Shown: positions 31,290 to 39,439, counted from the stretch's first letter. The stretch is 42,342 bases of DNA from Chloroflexota bacterium (GCA_016210485.1 JACQUD010000019.1:1-42342), one strand, 5' to 3'. Numbers and translations are program-made. The notes: a model not told the origin generated them from the letters alone.

Positions 31290-33206
31290 ATGACTGACAA
31301 GAAACTCGCTAATAAGGTCTTGGCCGAGTGGCGTGAGGCTCTGGGCAACGCCGAGCCCTTCCCCGATACCGAGTATCCCTATCCCGTAAACCAGGTCCTG
31401 GCCGGCAGCCAAGACCTGGCTCGATTGAAGGAAAATCACATCGAGCACAACGCTCTCCTCTTGGCCGAGGCCGTGGCCGCCTGCCAGCCCGAGGCCGCCA
31501 GGTTCTTCATCCCCGATCGGGAGGTGCGGGCCTTGCTCCTCCGCCTGAACACCGCCACCGGCTGGGCACTCCTGTGGGGAAACGATGACCCCGAGACGGC
31601 CCAGCTCGCCTCCCTTATCCAGAAAGAGCGCTTTGTTCTCTTCTTGGCCCTTCCACCGGGGAGCGACCCTGCCCTTATCCAGGGGGGACGGGACTTGGGG
31701 AACCACCCCACCGCCCCCATCTACTTCCTCCAGGCCCTGGCGCGCTACGCCCTCATATACGGACGGGTATCCCCCGGCGATGACCACGCCTTCGCCGATT
31801 TCCTCCAGGATCACTCGCCCGGCGTCATCTTCATCACCCGGAGCCGTCTGTCCCCGGCGGAGGAGGCCATGCTTCGGGATATGGCAGACCTGGGCATCCC
31901 CATCGTCCTGGGCCCCAACACCTCTGTGGAACTGGGCCTGCCCCGGGCGGAGAGCCCGCAAGCTATGGTGGACATGGCGCTAAAGCTGCCTGCCCTGAGG
32001 GTGCGCCGCCAGCTTCGCTACTCCCTGGACATCCCCTTTTCCTTCGATGTGGCCTACGCTGGAGAGAAGATCGAGGAGGGCCCTGCTATAGGGGGCACGC
32101 CCCTCAGCTTCCTCAGCCTCAGGCCCGAGGACCGGGGAGATGGCATAGAGGTAGTGAGCCGGATGGGGGCCGATGTGGGCATCGAGGTGTTCGTGGGCGA
32201 CCCCAGGGTGGACATCACTGCTACCGATTACCTGGAGGATGTAGCCGGACAGCTTCCGGGCTACATCCAGGGGGTCACTTGCGAAGTCAAGGAAGGCTGT
32301 CCTACTATCCGATGGCGGCCCGATATGGCCCTGCTGCCTGAGCATCTGGCCAAAGCCATCTACCACGGCCTCAAGGCCGAGTTCCCGATGCAGAACCTGA
32401 AGGTGCGCCTGGTCTTCGACCGAGAAAGGCTCCCGTCGCTGAAAGAGGCTGCCCAAACTTTCAGAGACTTGCGCCAGAAGGCCGTGGCCTCGGCTACCGA
32501 GGAAACAGAGCCTTACTTCTACGGCTGCTTTCGTTGCCACTCCTTCGCCCTGGAGCACGCCTGCACCATCACCCCGGAGAGGCCGCCCCAATGTGATAGC
32601 CGGACCTGGATGCACGTCAAGGCCCGGGCGTTGCTCTCGGAGTATACCTCGGCTGGCGCCGGAGGCATCCGCCTCACCCCCTCCCGCGACGCCATCATAG
32701 AAAAGGGCCGGCCCCTTGACTCGCAACGCGGAGAATGGGAAGGTGCTAACCTGGCCGCCCAAAAGCATACCCAGGGTAAGATGCGCCGGGTGTTCCTGCA
32801 CAGCCTTTTTGGCCACCCCCATTCCGCCTGTTCCTGCTTCCAGGCCCTGGCGTTTCACATACCCCATGTGGACGGCATCGGAGTCATGGCTCGCGGCTTC
32901 AAAGGGCAGACCCCCGATGGCCGGTCCTGGGATGCGCTGGCCAATGCTGTCGCGGGCAAGCAGCAGTCGGGCTACCTGCCCATGGGCCGTGCCTACCTGC
33001 GCTCGGCTAAGTTCCTCCAGGGCGATGGTGGCTGGCGGCGGGTGGTGTGGATGCCCCAGGAGCTGAAGAAAGCCTTCGCCGCCGATAAATCCTGGATAGC
33101 CACAGAGGTCGAGGCCCCAACCCTAGAGAAGCTCCAAGATTTTCTTGGGCACCATAGATGGACACCCTCGGAAGAAGATAGTGCCCGAGCCAAGTCTCAC
33201 CGTTAA
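31290..33206 (+). CDS. divergent acetyl-CoA synthase (AcsB/CdhC) paralog
   Basis: 638 residues behind a perfect AAGGAGG. The C-terminal half aligns with AcsB. Cysteines 413, 416, 425 and 435 keep the exact C-x2-C-x8-C-x9-C spacing of the A-cluster iron-sulfur site, in CFRCHSFALEHAC and PERPPQC. Cys514-Ser515-Cys516 stands where AcsB has Cys-Gly-Cys. GEWEGAN, RRVFLHSLFGHPHSACSC and KFLQGDGGWRRVVWM also match. The middle matches weakly (LDIPFSFDVAYAGE). The N-terminal 240 residues are short and unlike the CODH-docking domain of the acsB at 14546. It may bind a nickel-iron cluster and handle an acyl or methyl group, but the reaction is unknown. It is far from the acs operon and behind a PaaX-type regulator. 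Confidence 0.85.
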   Translation: MTDKKLANKVLAEWREALGNAEPFPDTEYPYPVNQVLAGSQDLARLKENHIEHNALLLAEAVAACQPEAARFFIPDREVRALLLRLNTATGWALLWGNDDPETAQLASLIQKERFVLFLALPPGSDPALIQGGRDLGNHPTAPIYFLQALARYALIYGRVSPGDDHAFADFLQDHSPGVIFITRSRLSPAEEAMLRDMADLGIPIVLGPNTSVELGLPRAESPQAMVDMALKLPALRVRRQLRYSLDIPFSFDVAYAGEKIEEGPAIGGTPLSFLSLRPEDRGDGIEVVSRMGADVGIEVFVGDPRVDITATDYLEDVAGQLPGYIQGVTCEVKEGCPTIRWRPDMALLPEHLAKAIYHGLKAEFPMQNLKVRLVFDRERLPSLKEAAQTFRDLRQKAVASATEETEPYFYGCFRCHSFALEHACTITPERPPQCDSRTWMHVKARALLSEYTSAGAGGIRLTPSRDAIIEKGRPLDSQRGEWEGANLAAQKHTQGKMRRVFLHSLFGHPHSACSCFQALAFHIPHVDGIGVMARGFKGQTPDGRSWDALANAVAGKQQSGYLPMGRAYLRSAKFLQGDGGWRRVVWMPQELKKAFAADKSWIATEVEAPTLEKLQDFLGHHRWTPSEEDSARAKSHR

Positions 33207-33357
33207 CGGCACCGCTGTCCCTTTGCCTCCTCGGTCCACCATTCTTCTGGCGGCGCTCGGGTTGCGGGTATCTATATCCCCACCCTATGTAACCATCCCG
33301 ACCTGCCCTTATACCTTATCAGTTCGGCTGGACGGCCAGGAAGCAAGTAATATATAA
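33181..33357 (+). CDS. short ferredoxin-fold-like ORF with one cysteine left
   Basis: 58 residues from a GTG (GGAAGAAG upstream) that overlaps the end of the ACS-like gene by 26 bases. SLTVNGTAVPLPPRSTILLA and the closing SVRLDGQE look like the first strands and a later strand of a plant-type 2Fe-2S ferredoxin domain, as at the N-terminus of NuoG or formate dehydrogenase. The cluster cysteines are missing except for one in IPTCPY. It may be a dead fragment, a beta-grasp accessory peptide, or chance. The transketolase promoter lies inside its last third. Confidence 0.35.
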   Translation: MPEPSLTVNGTAVPLPPRSTILLAALGLRVSISPPYVTIPTCPYTLSVRLDGQEASNI

Positions 33358-33358
33358 T
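33329..33358 (+). promoter_or_regulatory. sigma70-like promoter of the transketolase genes
   Basis: TGGACG and a perfect TATAAT are separated by 18 bases, leaving a leader of about 20 bases with a GGGAGGG ribosome site. Confidence 0.5.
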
Positions 33359-33383
33359 AACAAGGCACGGGAGGGAAGATTAG

Positions 33384-34283
33384 TTGCCAGGAAAAGACCC
33401 CCTGCTCCATAGCAGTGTCAGTCTCCCCGAAGCCTCGGCTATAACCTCCGCCGGGGCTTCATCAGCCTCCAGGGAGTGGGTTCAAGGGCTGAGCCAGACA
33501 GCTAAGAGGCTGCGCCGCCACATCGTAACTATGCTGGCGGAGGCCGGCAGCGGCCATCCCGGAGGCTCTTTGTCTGCCGTCGATATCCTCACTGCGCTGT
33601 ATTTTCGCATCATGCGCCACAACCCTCGTCAGCCCCGCTGGCCGGACCGGGACCGTTTTATTCTGAGCAAGGGCCACGCCGCCCCTGCCCTCTACGCCGC
33701 CCTGGCCGAGGCCGGGTATTTCCCCGTGGAGGAGCTTCGGATGTTGCGACGCCTGGGCAGCCCCCTCCAGGGGCATACCGATATGACCGCCACCCCAGGC
33801 GTGGAGATGTCCTCCGGCTCCTTGGGCCAGGGCCTCTCCTTCGGCCTGGGCGTGGCTCTAGCCGCTCGCCTGGACGGAAAAGACTATCGGGTTTACGTGC
33901 TATTAGGCGACGGCGAGTGCGACGAGGGCCAGGTCTGGGAAGCAACTATGGCCGCCTCCCACCTGAGGATGGATAACATAGCAGCTATCGTGGACCGCAA
34001 CCAGTTGCAGCTGGATGGCTGGACTAGGGATATCATGAGCCTGGAGCCCCTGGCCGAGAAGTGGCGCGCCTTCGGCTGGCATTGCCTGGAGGTGGACGGC
34101 CACGACGTGGAGGCGGTGGTGTCGGCTCTGGAGGCATCCCGCCAGGTAAAAGGGAAGCCTACCGTCATCATCGCTCATACCATCAAAGGGAAAGGCGTTA
34201 GCTTCATGGAGAACAACGTGGACTTCCATGGCCGCTCCCCTAACGCCCAGGAGCTGGCCAAAGCTTTGGAAGAGCTGAGCTAA
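33384..34283 (+). CDS. transketolase, N-terminal subunit
   Basis: 299 residues from a TTG with GGGAGGG upstream. It holds the thiamine-diphosphate-binding half of a split transketolase: EAGSGHPGGSLSAVDILTAL near 50, ILSKGHAAPALYAALAEAG near 93, LGDGECDEGQVWEA with the metal-binding motif near 175, and AAIVDRNQLQLDG. The first 30 residues look unstructured. The other half follows after a small membrane protein gene. Together they move two-carbon units between sugar phosphates in the pentose phosphate pathway. Split forms are common in archaea and many anaerobes; the closest alternative is a DXP-synthase-like pair. Confidence 0.93.
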   Translation: MPGKDPLLHSSVSLPEASAITSAGASSASREWVQGLSQTAKRLRRHIVTMLAEAGSGHPGGSLSAVDILTALYFRIMRHNPRQPRWPDRDRFILSKGHAAPALYAALAEAGYFPVEELRMLRRLGSPLQGHTDMTATPGVEMSSGSLGQGLSFGLGVALAARLDGKDYRVYVLLGDGECDEGQVWEATMAASHLRMDNIAAIVDRNQLQLDGWTRDIMSLEPLAEKWRAFGWHCLEVDGHDVEAVVSALEASRQVKGKPTVIIAHTIKGKGVSFMENNVDFHGRSPNAQELAKALEELS

Positions 34284-34317
34284 TGAGCCATCTGCCCTAT
34301 GGCTTGAAGGGAGTGCC

Positions 34318-34614
34318 ATGAGTGGGCTGGGGGGTCTGGCTTATATTGTGGCGGCCCTGGCTTTTCTGGTGGTGCTGGCAGGGTTCAGCCGCTGGTGGCG
34401 TCGAAAGACGCGGCATATTAGAGGGCAAAAGAGCTTTGCTGAGGTCTTCAGCCGGAGGCCTAAAATCAAATGGCCGGGGAAGCGCCTCCCCTTTCAAAGT
34501 GCGTCGGAAAGTCGGAGTCACTTTCCTCGCTGTCCCATCTGCGGCACCGCCTCCCGCCCCTCTCCCCTGGAGGGTAGATTCGAGTGCCCCCATTGTGGCC
34601 GGCTCTTCAGTTAG
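34318..34614 (+). CDS. small membrane-anchored zinc-ribbon protein
   Basis: 98 residues with GAAGGGAG before the ATG. One N-terminal membrane helix (LGGLAYIVAALAFLVVLAGF) is followed by a basic stretch and then two zinc knuckles, CPICG near 72 and CPHCG near 90, at the very end. It is inserted between the two transketolase subunit genes with short gaps on both sides (34 and 8 bases), so it is co-transcribed with them. The frame is supported by the ribosome site and the cysteine pairs; an overlapping frame at 34322 is a shadow. I recognise no named family, and any role with transketolase is only suggested by position. Confidence 0.75.
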   Translation: MSGLGGLAYIVAALAFLVVLAGFSRWWRRKTRHIRGQKSFAEVFSRRPKIKWPGKRLPFQSASESRSHFPRCPICGTASRPSPLEGRFECPHCGRLFS

Positions 34615-34622
34615 GTAGCAGG

Positions 34623-35576
34623 ATGAGCGCCGCCGCTGGGATAAAAAGTATCCGGGAGGCCTATGGCAAAGCTCTGGTCCAGCTGGGCCAGATCAACCCC
34701 AACGTGGTGGTCCTGGACGCCGATCTCTCCAAGTCTACCATGACCCGCATCTTCGCCCAGGAGTTCCCGAAGCGCTTCTTCGACATGGGCCTGGCGGAGC
34801 AAAATCTGATGAGCGTGGCCGCCGGGCTAGCGGCCTCGGGCAAGATTCCCTTCGCCTCCACCTTCGCCGTCTTCGCTACGGGCCGAGCCTTCGACCAGCT
34901 CCGGGTGAGCATCGCCCAGCCCGGCCTCAATGTGAAGATAGTGGCCACTCACGGCGGCATCACTGTGGGCGAGGACGGCGCCTCTCACCACGCCATCGAG
35001 GACTTGGCCCTGGCCTGCGCCTTGCCTGGCTTCACCGTCATCGTCCCCGCCGATGCACCCGAGGCGGAGCAAGCGGTGGTGATGGCGGCCCAGACCTCGG
35101 GCCCTTTCTATATCCGCCTGGCCAGGCCCTCTACCTCTGTGATCCACGGCCCCGGCTATCGCTTTCATCTGGGACAGGCCGAGGAGCTTCGCTCAGGAGG
35201 GGATGCCACCATCATCGCCCTGGGCCTCATGGTAGTCCCCGCCCTGGAGGCGGCTGTGAGCCTGGAGGCCGAGGGCATTCGCTGTCGAGTATTGAACATG
35301 GCCACCCTGAAGCCCCTGGACACCGAGGCGGTGGTCCGCGCCGCCCGGGAGACGGGGGCCATAGTTACCGCTGAGGAGCACCTCCAGCATGGCGGCCTGG
35401 GCAGCGCTGTGGCTCAGGCAACGGCCCAGGCCTGCCCCGTGCCCATGGGCTTCGTGGCTATCCGGGACGTCTACACCAAGTCGGGCAAGGCCGAGGAGCT
35501 TTTGCGGAGCCGTGGCCTCACCGCTCGGGACATCGCTGGGGCGGTGAGAGCGGTGGTTGCCCGCAAGGGCCGGTAA
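34623..35576 (+). CDS. transketolase, C-terminal subunit
   Basis: 317 residues from the ATG at 34623; the frame is open further upstream but overlaps the zinc-ribbon gene. It has the pyrimidine-binding half: VVVLDADLSKSTMTRIF, FFDMGLAEQNLMSVAAGLA with the catalytic Glu, ATHGGITVGEDGASHHAIED near 120, and the C-terminal domain with VTAEEHLQHGGLGSAVA. It pairs with the subunit encoded at 33384. The stop is 7 bases from the convergent SHOCT-protein gene. Confidence 0.94.
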   Translation: MSAAAGIKSIREAYGKALVQLGQINPNVVVLDADLSKSTMTRIFAQEFPKRFFDMGLAEQNLMSVAAGLAASGKIPFASTFAVFATGRAFDQLRVSIAQPGLNVKIVATHGGITVGEDGASHHAIEDLALACALPGFTVIVPADAPEAEQAVVMAAQTSGPFYIRLARPSTSVIHGPGYRFHLGQAEELRSGGDATIIALGLMVVPALEAAVSLEAEGIRCRVLNMATLKPLDTEAVVRAARETGAIVTAEEHLQHGGLGSAVAQATAQACPVPMGFVAIRDVYTKSGKAEELLRSRGLTARDIAGAVRAVVARKGR

Positions 35577-35583
35577 AGGGCCG

Positions 35584-35817
35584 CTAGCTCAGGTCCCGCT
35601 TCTTCTGCTCGAATTCTTCCTTGTCGATCTCGCCCCGGACGTAGCGCCTTTTAAGGATGTCCAGGGGTGTGTCCTCGTGGCGTTGCCCTGCGCCCGGGCC
35701 GGAGAGGCCTAAATAGCGCACCAGGGCCACTATACCCAGGATGAGCAATCCCCAGAAGAGGATCATAAAAGGTACGCCGATGAGCCAACCTCCCCAACCC
35801 ATATTACCATCCCACAT
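35584..35817 (-). CDS. SHOCT-domain small membrane protein
   Basis: 77 residues from the ATG at 35817 (GAAGGAG upstream); the frame extends 10 codons more without a ribosome site. A glycine/tryptophan-rich start (MWDGNMGWGGWLIG) leads into one long membrane helix (FMILFWGLLILGIVALVRYL). After a linker comes the SHOCT motif (DTPLDILKRRYVRGEIDKEE with FEQKKRDL), a short helical pair found at protein C-termini. SHOCT proteins are thought to be oligomerisation or anchoring units. No partner can be named. Confidence 0.85.
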   Translation of the reverse strand: MWDGNMGWGGWLIGVPFMILFWGLLILGIVALVRYLGLSGPGAGQRHEDTPLDILKRRYVRGEIDKEEFEQKKRDLS

Positions 35818-35938
35818 ATCTATCTCCTTCAGGTTGTTGAACGCCACAAATGCTAGGGGCTACACTGCCAGTGCCAATCAGAACGCTCTTTCACTCCAGC
35901 GTGCGGCTTTCGTTCTCCACGGCAGCGCCTGCCCCATC

Positions 35939-36244
35939 TCAGCTCCGGTTCTCCATCTCGGCCTCTTCATCGCTGTAAACTCCGGCTTCCCGACCCTGGA
36001 AAACGGTGACGATGAAGTCCTCTCTAGCTATGCCTGAGGCCATGACCAACTCCTGGTCTATCATCTCGATGATGTTCTGAATCTCGTCCTGGGTCAAGCG
36101 CTCCGGGACCGTCAGAGTGCCGTGGACCACAGAAGAGGTGTAGTGGAGATCGACTTGCCCCGCCCGTTTCTCATCCTCGTCCAGGAGCACAAAGACCTCG
36201 GAGGAACGGGTGCGGCACTCCCTCTGAAAACGATAGTGACTCAT
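35939..36244 (-). CDS. unknown protein, about 101 residues, after proA
   Basis: Started at the ATG at 36244, where TAGGAGGGCAA overlaps the end of proA; the open frame reaches 36289 inside proA. The protein begins MSHYRFQRECRTRSSEVFVL and continues with a strand-rich part (QVDLHYTSSVVHGTLTVPER) and two helices (LTQDEIQNIIEMIDQELVMA). It ends with an acidic tail (YSDEEAEMENRS). I do not recognise the family. The strong ribosome site and tight fit to proA suggest a real gene of the same transcript. No membrane segment or metal motif is seen. Confidence 0.65.
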   Translation of the reverse strand: MSHYRFQRECRTRSSEVFVLLDEDEKRAGQVDLHYTSSVVHGTLTVPERLTQDEIQNIIEMIDQELVMASGIAREDFIVTVFQGREAGVYSDEEAEMENRS

Positions 36245-36252
36245 TTGCCCTC

Positions 36253-37527
36253 CTAAGCCCGGACCTGTCCAGTGCCCAGGCCAATCCATTTATAGGTGGT
36301 AAGCTCTTCTAGCCCCATAGGCCCCCGGGCGTGGAGTCGCCCGGTGCTGATGCCGACCTCCGCCCCCAGACCGAACTGGCCGCCGTCGGTGAATCTGGTG
36401 GAGGCGTTGACGAAAACGCAGGCGGCATCCACCTCGTTCAGAAAGCGCTGCGCCGAGAGGTAATCTCTGGTGATGATGGCCTCGGTATGGCCCGAGCCGT
36501 ATCGGTCGATGTGTTCCAGGGCCTCATCCAGGCTGTCCACCACCTTCACTGCTGCCACCAGGGCCAGGAACTCCTTTCCCCAGTCCTCCTGAGTAGCCAG
36601 GCAGAGCTTCAGACCGGGGATGCCTCGGAGAGTGGCCAGGGCCTGGGGGTCGGCATGGACTTCCACCTTGGCCTTGGCCCACTCCCGAGCCACGGCGGGC
36701 AGGCACGCCCCCGCCGCAGCCGAGTGCACCAGTAGGGCATCCATAGCGTTGCACACCGTGGGCCGCTGCACCTTGGCGTTATAAGCGATGGCCGCCGCCA
36801 TCTCCGGCTCGGCGGAGGCATCCAGGTAGATGTGGCACACCCCGATGCCCCCAGCGACCACAGGCATAGCCGCGTTCTCGAATACGAACTTGATGAGGCC
36901 AGCGCCGCCCCGAGGAATGAGTAAATCTATGTAGTCTCGCATCTTGAGCAGATGGCTCACCACCGCTCGGTCCTGGTTCTCGAGGAACTGGACGGCGCCC
37001 TCGGGAACCCCGGCCTTCGTCGCCGCCTCCTGGACGGCCCGGGCCAGGGCCAGGTTGGAGCCTTGAGCCTCCTTGCCACCCCGCAGGATGACGGCGTTGC
37101 CCGACTTGAGGCACAGCGAGGCGATGTCCACGGTGACGTTGGGGCGGCTCTCGTAGATGGTGGCGATGACCCCCAGGGGGACCCGTTTGCGGCCCACCTG
37201 GAGGCCGTTGGGCAGGGTGCGCATGTCATAGATGCGGCCCACGGGGTCGGGGAGGGCAGCCACGGCTCGAACATCCGAGGCCATCCCCGCCAGGCGCTCC
37301 GGATTGAGGAGCAGGCGGTCCAGCATGGCCTCGGAGAGGCCGGCCTCCCTTCCCGCTGCCAGGTCCCTGGCGTTGGCCGAGAGTATCTCCCCCTCCCGCT
37401 CCTTCAAGGAGCGGGCGATATTCTCCAGGGCCTTGTTCTTCGCCTCGGTGGAGAGGAAGGCCATCTTGTGAGCGGTGGCCCTGGCCCGCCGGCCTATGAC
37501 CTCCAGCTCTTCGACTATGCTCGCCAT
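36253..37527 (-). CDS. proA: gamma-glutamyl phosphate reductase
   Basis: 424 residues, normal length. It reduces gamma-glutamyl phosphate to glutamate semialdehyde with NADPH, the second step of proline synthesis. Family stretches are GLQVGRKRVPLGVIATIYES, SLCLKSGNAVILRGGKEA, the catalytic cysteine region DAACVFVNASTRFTDG, and GLGAEVGISTGRLHARGPMG. Its usual partner proB lies 2.1 kb upstream on the same strand, with a methyltransferase-nuclease gene in between. No strong ribosome site is seen in front of the ATG at 37527. Confidence 0.96.
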   Translation of the reverse strand: MASIVEELEVIGRRARATAHKMAFLSTEAKNKALENIARSLKEREGEILSANARDLAAGREAGLSEAMLDRLLLNPERLAGMASDVRAVAALPDPVGRIYDMRTLPNGLQVGRKRVPLGVIATIYESRPNVTVDIASLCLKSGNAVILRGGKEAQGSNLALARAVQEAATKAGVPEGAVQFLENQDRAVVSHLLKMRDYIDLLIPRGGAGLIKFVFENAAMPVVAGGIGVCHIYLDASAEPEMAAAIAYNAKVQRPTVCNAMDALLVHSAAAGACLPAVAREWAKAKVEVHADPQALATLRGIPGLKLCLATQEDWGKEFLALVAAVKVVDSLDEALEHIDRYGSGHTEAIITRDYLSAQRFLNEVDAACVFVNASTRFTDGGQFGLGAEVGISTGRLHARGPMGLEELTTYKWIGLGTGQVRA

Positions 37528-37579
37528 GTTATCCTTTCAGTCCCCGTTACAATCTATGATAACTCTTTTTTATCCCCCT

Positions 37580-37706
37580 CGCCCACCCTGGTTCGACAGG
37601 CTCTCCGCGCACGGAGTCCGCTCCGTTCCGAGAGTCCGCAGAGCGGACAAGGCGGACACCATGAGCGGGTTTTTTCGCTCGCCCTGAGCCTGTCGAAGGG
37701 TGAGCG
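37580..37706. mobile_element. short inverted-repeat element (MITE-like)
   Basis: The ends mirror each other: the left arm at 37580-37603 carries CGCCCACCCT and TTCGACAGGCTC, and the right arm at 37686-37706 reads GAGCCTGTCGAAGGGTG then AGCG. The left arm has a 3-base insertion. The 80 bases inside are rich in short inverted repeats (CTCCG, AGTCCG, GCGGAC) and hold no gene. The right arm recurs at 22604-22620. It has no transposase, as expected of a small non-autonomous element. Confidence 0.55.
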
Positions 37707-37735
37707 TATTATATCAAATACTCCAAACCAGGACG

Positions 37736-39439
37736 CTAGAGACTCCTTCCTTCTAGCATAGACCCCTGCACCCCTTCCCTCCGCCTGGCCCGCGGCGCCT
37801 GCTGGAACTGCACTGGCCTCAGGGGCATCTCGAAGCCCCGACTCTCCAGCAGTTCCCCTATGGTGCGAATTTGGAGCCTGGGATAGTCCCTGTCCATGAG
37901 GTCGGAGTGGAAGAAGCCCGCCGAGGCCGCCTCCGTCCGCATGTCCCGTGTCGGGTCCTCTAAAGAGATGAAAAGGCCCAGGGCGGCCTTCTCCCGTTCC
38001 AATACCCCCTTGAGGTCCCTTATCTGGGGCGAGGATACGTGACCGCTCTTGACCTGGATGACCGCCTTGTGGGCCGTCCGCTGCGGCCCGTCCAGGAAAA
38101 AGATGGTGCCGTCCACCCCTCTATCTGCGCCCTTCTTAGGCTCTTCAGGTCGGGCCTCTATCAGGGAGAGCGCCCAATACTGGAACTCGTTGCTGTGGCG
38201 CTCTCTGTCCTCTTTAGCCAGTTGCTGTGCACCACCCACGTCCGCCGGCTCCCCGATGACTTTGTAGTCTTTGTATGGCTCCAGGCCGAACATGTCCTTG
38301 AGACGGTGCTTCATGAGGGCCACCGCCAGGTGGGTGACGTCTATGCCTATCCACTGGCGCTTCAGCTTGTGGGCGGCGGCCACGGCGGTGCCGCAGCCGC
38401 AGAAGGGGTCCAGCACCACATCCCCCTCGTTGGAGGAGGCGCTGATGATGCGCTCCAGCAGGGCCAGGGGCTTCTGGGTGGCATAGCCCAGGCGTTCTTT
38501 GGCTTGCGCTGAAATCGGAGGAATGTCCGGCCAGACATCTTGCAGATCAGTTCCGCCCATGTCATCTTGATACTGTTTGAATGAGGGTACGCCGCCAGGT
38601 TTCGCAGGCCAGAGGATTCTCCCAATCTTGTCCAGTTCATCCAAAGCGGATTGTACATCGGGGAAGTCCAGGTCTCCCAGTAACGGGCGAATGTAACCCG
38701 GGATCGCCCAATGCCGCCCAGATGCTGTTGGGTCAATGCCACGCCAAGGCTTCCCCGATGATCCCGTCCTTGTGCCGGAGCCGGTCAGAATCGTCGCTCG
38801 ATACCGCCGACCGTCGGGTTCTTCAAAGCGAAAGAACGTCTCCACATAGTTCTGCGAGTAATCAAGCTGCTGCTTGTTCCACTTACACTTCTCGGACTTA
38901 GCGTAGAAGAGCAAGATGTCGTGCACCGCTCCGAACTTCTTCGCTCCACTGTGTGCATGGGTACGCTTCCACGTAATCTCATTCCTGAAGTTCCTGGCCC
39001 CAAAGATGGTGTCTAGCACAATCTTGAGGTAGTGGCTGGCGGTGGGGTCGCAGTGGAGGTAGAGGGAGCCGGTGGGCTTGAGGACGCGGCGCAGCTCCAG
39101 CAGGCGCACTGCCATCATGGCCAGGTAGGCCGTCATGTCGTTCCTCTCGCCCAGGGCCCGGCGCAGGGAGGCCACTATCTCCTTGGTCATGGAGGAGGCC
39201 AGGGGGCTGGCCAGTATCTCGGCGTAGGCCCGCTCCGCCTCCTCCCCCCAGTGCCAGGTGTCCTCGAAGGCCTTTATCTGGGCCGCCGAGCCTTCCCCGG
39301 TGCGCTCCTTGAACAGGACGTTGTAGGTGGCCTTGGAGTTGAAGGGCGGGTCCAGGTAAATCAAGTCCACGGACTCATCGGGGATATGCTCCCTGAGGAT
39401 TTTCAGGTTATCGCCGTAGTAGAGGGCGTTAGCGCTCAT
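37736..39439 (-). CDS. DNA methyltransferase fused to an Mrr-like nuclease domain
   Basis: 567 residues. The N-terminus has the catalytic motif DLIYLDPPFNS near residue 27, and the S-adenosylmethionine motif DPFCGCGTAVAAA is near 345. This order (IV before I) is that of beta-class amino-methyltransferases. Between them is a variable region that should read the DNA target. The C-terminal 140 residues carry GVDGTIFFLDG and VIQVKSG, the Asp and Q-x-K of a PD-(D/E)xK Mrr-type nuclease, followed by KAALGLFISLEDPTRDM. So one chain may both modify and cut DNA. It separates proB from proA and is flanked by repeats, suggesting arrival by transfer. The last 30 residues are basic. Confidence 0.87.
   Translation of the reverse strand: MSANALYYGDNLKILREHIPDESVDLIYLDPPFNSKATYNVLFKERTGEGSAAQIKAFEDTWHWGEEAERAYAEILASPLASSMTKEIVASLRRALGERNDMTAYLAMMAVRLLELRRVLKPTGSLYLHCDPTASHYLKIVLDTIFGARNFRNEITWKRTHAHSGAKKFGAVHDILLFYAKSEKCKWNKQQLDYSQNYVETFFRFEEPDGRRYRATILTGSGTRTGSSGKPWRGIDPTASGRHWAIPGYIRPLLGDLDFPDVQSALDELDKIGRILWPAKPGGVPSFKQYQDDMGGTDLQDVWPDIPPISAQAKERLGYATQKPLALLERIISASSNEGDVVLDPFCGCGTAVAAAHKLKRQWIGIDVTHLAVALMKHRLKDMFGLEPYKDYKVIGEPADVGGAQQLAKEDRERHSNEFQYWALSLIEARPEEPKKGADRGVDGTIFFLDGPQRTAHKAVIQVKSGHVSSPQIRDLKGVLEREKAALGLFISLEDPTRDMRTEAASAGFFHSDLMDRDYPRLQIRTIGELLESRGFEMPLRPVQFQQAPRARRREGVQGSMLEGRSL

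Noticed and set aside
34322-34618. Alternative 98-codon frame between the transketolase genes
   Set aside because: It overlaps the frame at 34318, which has the ribosome site and the two zinc knuckles.
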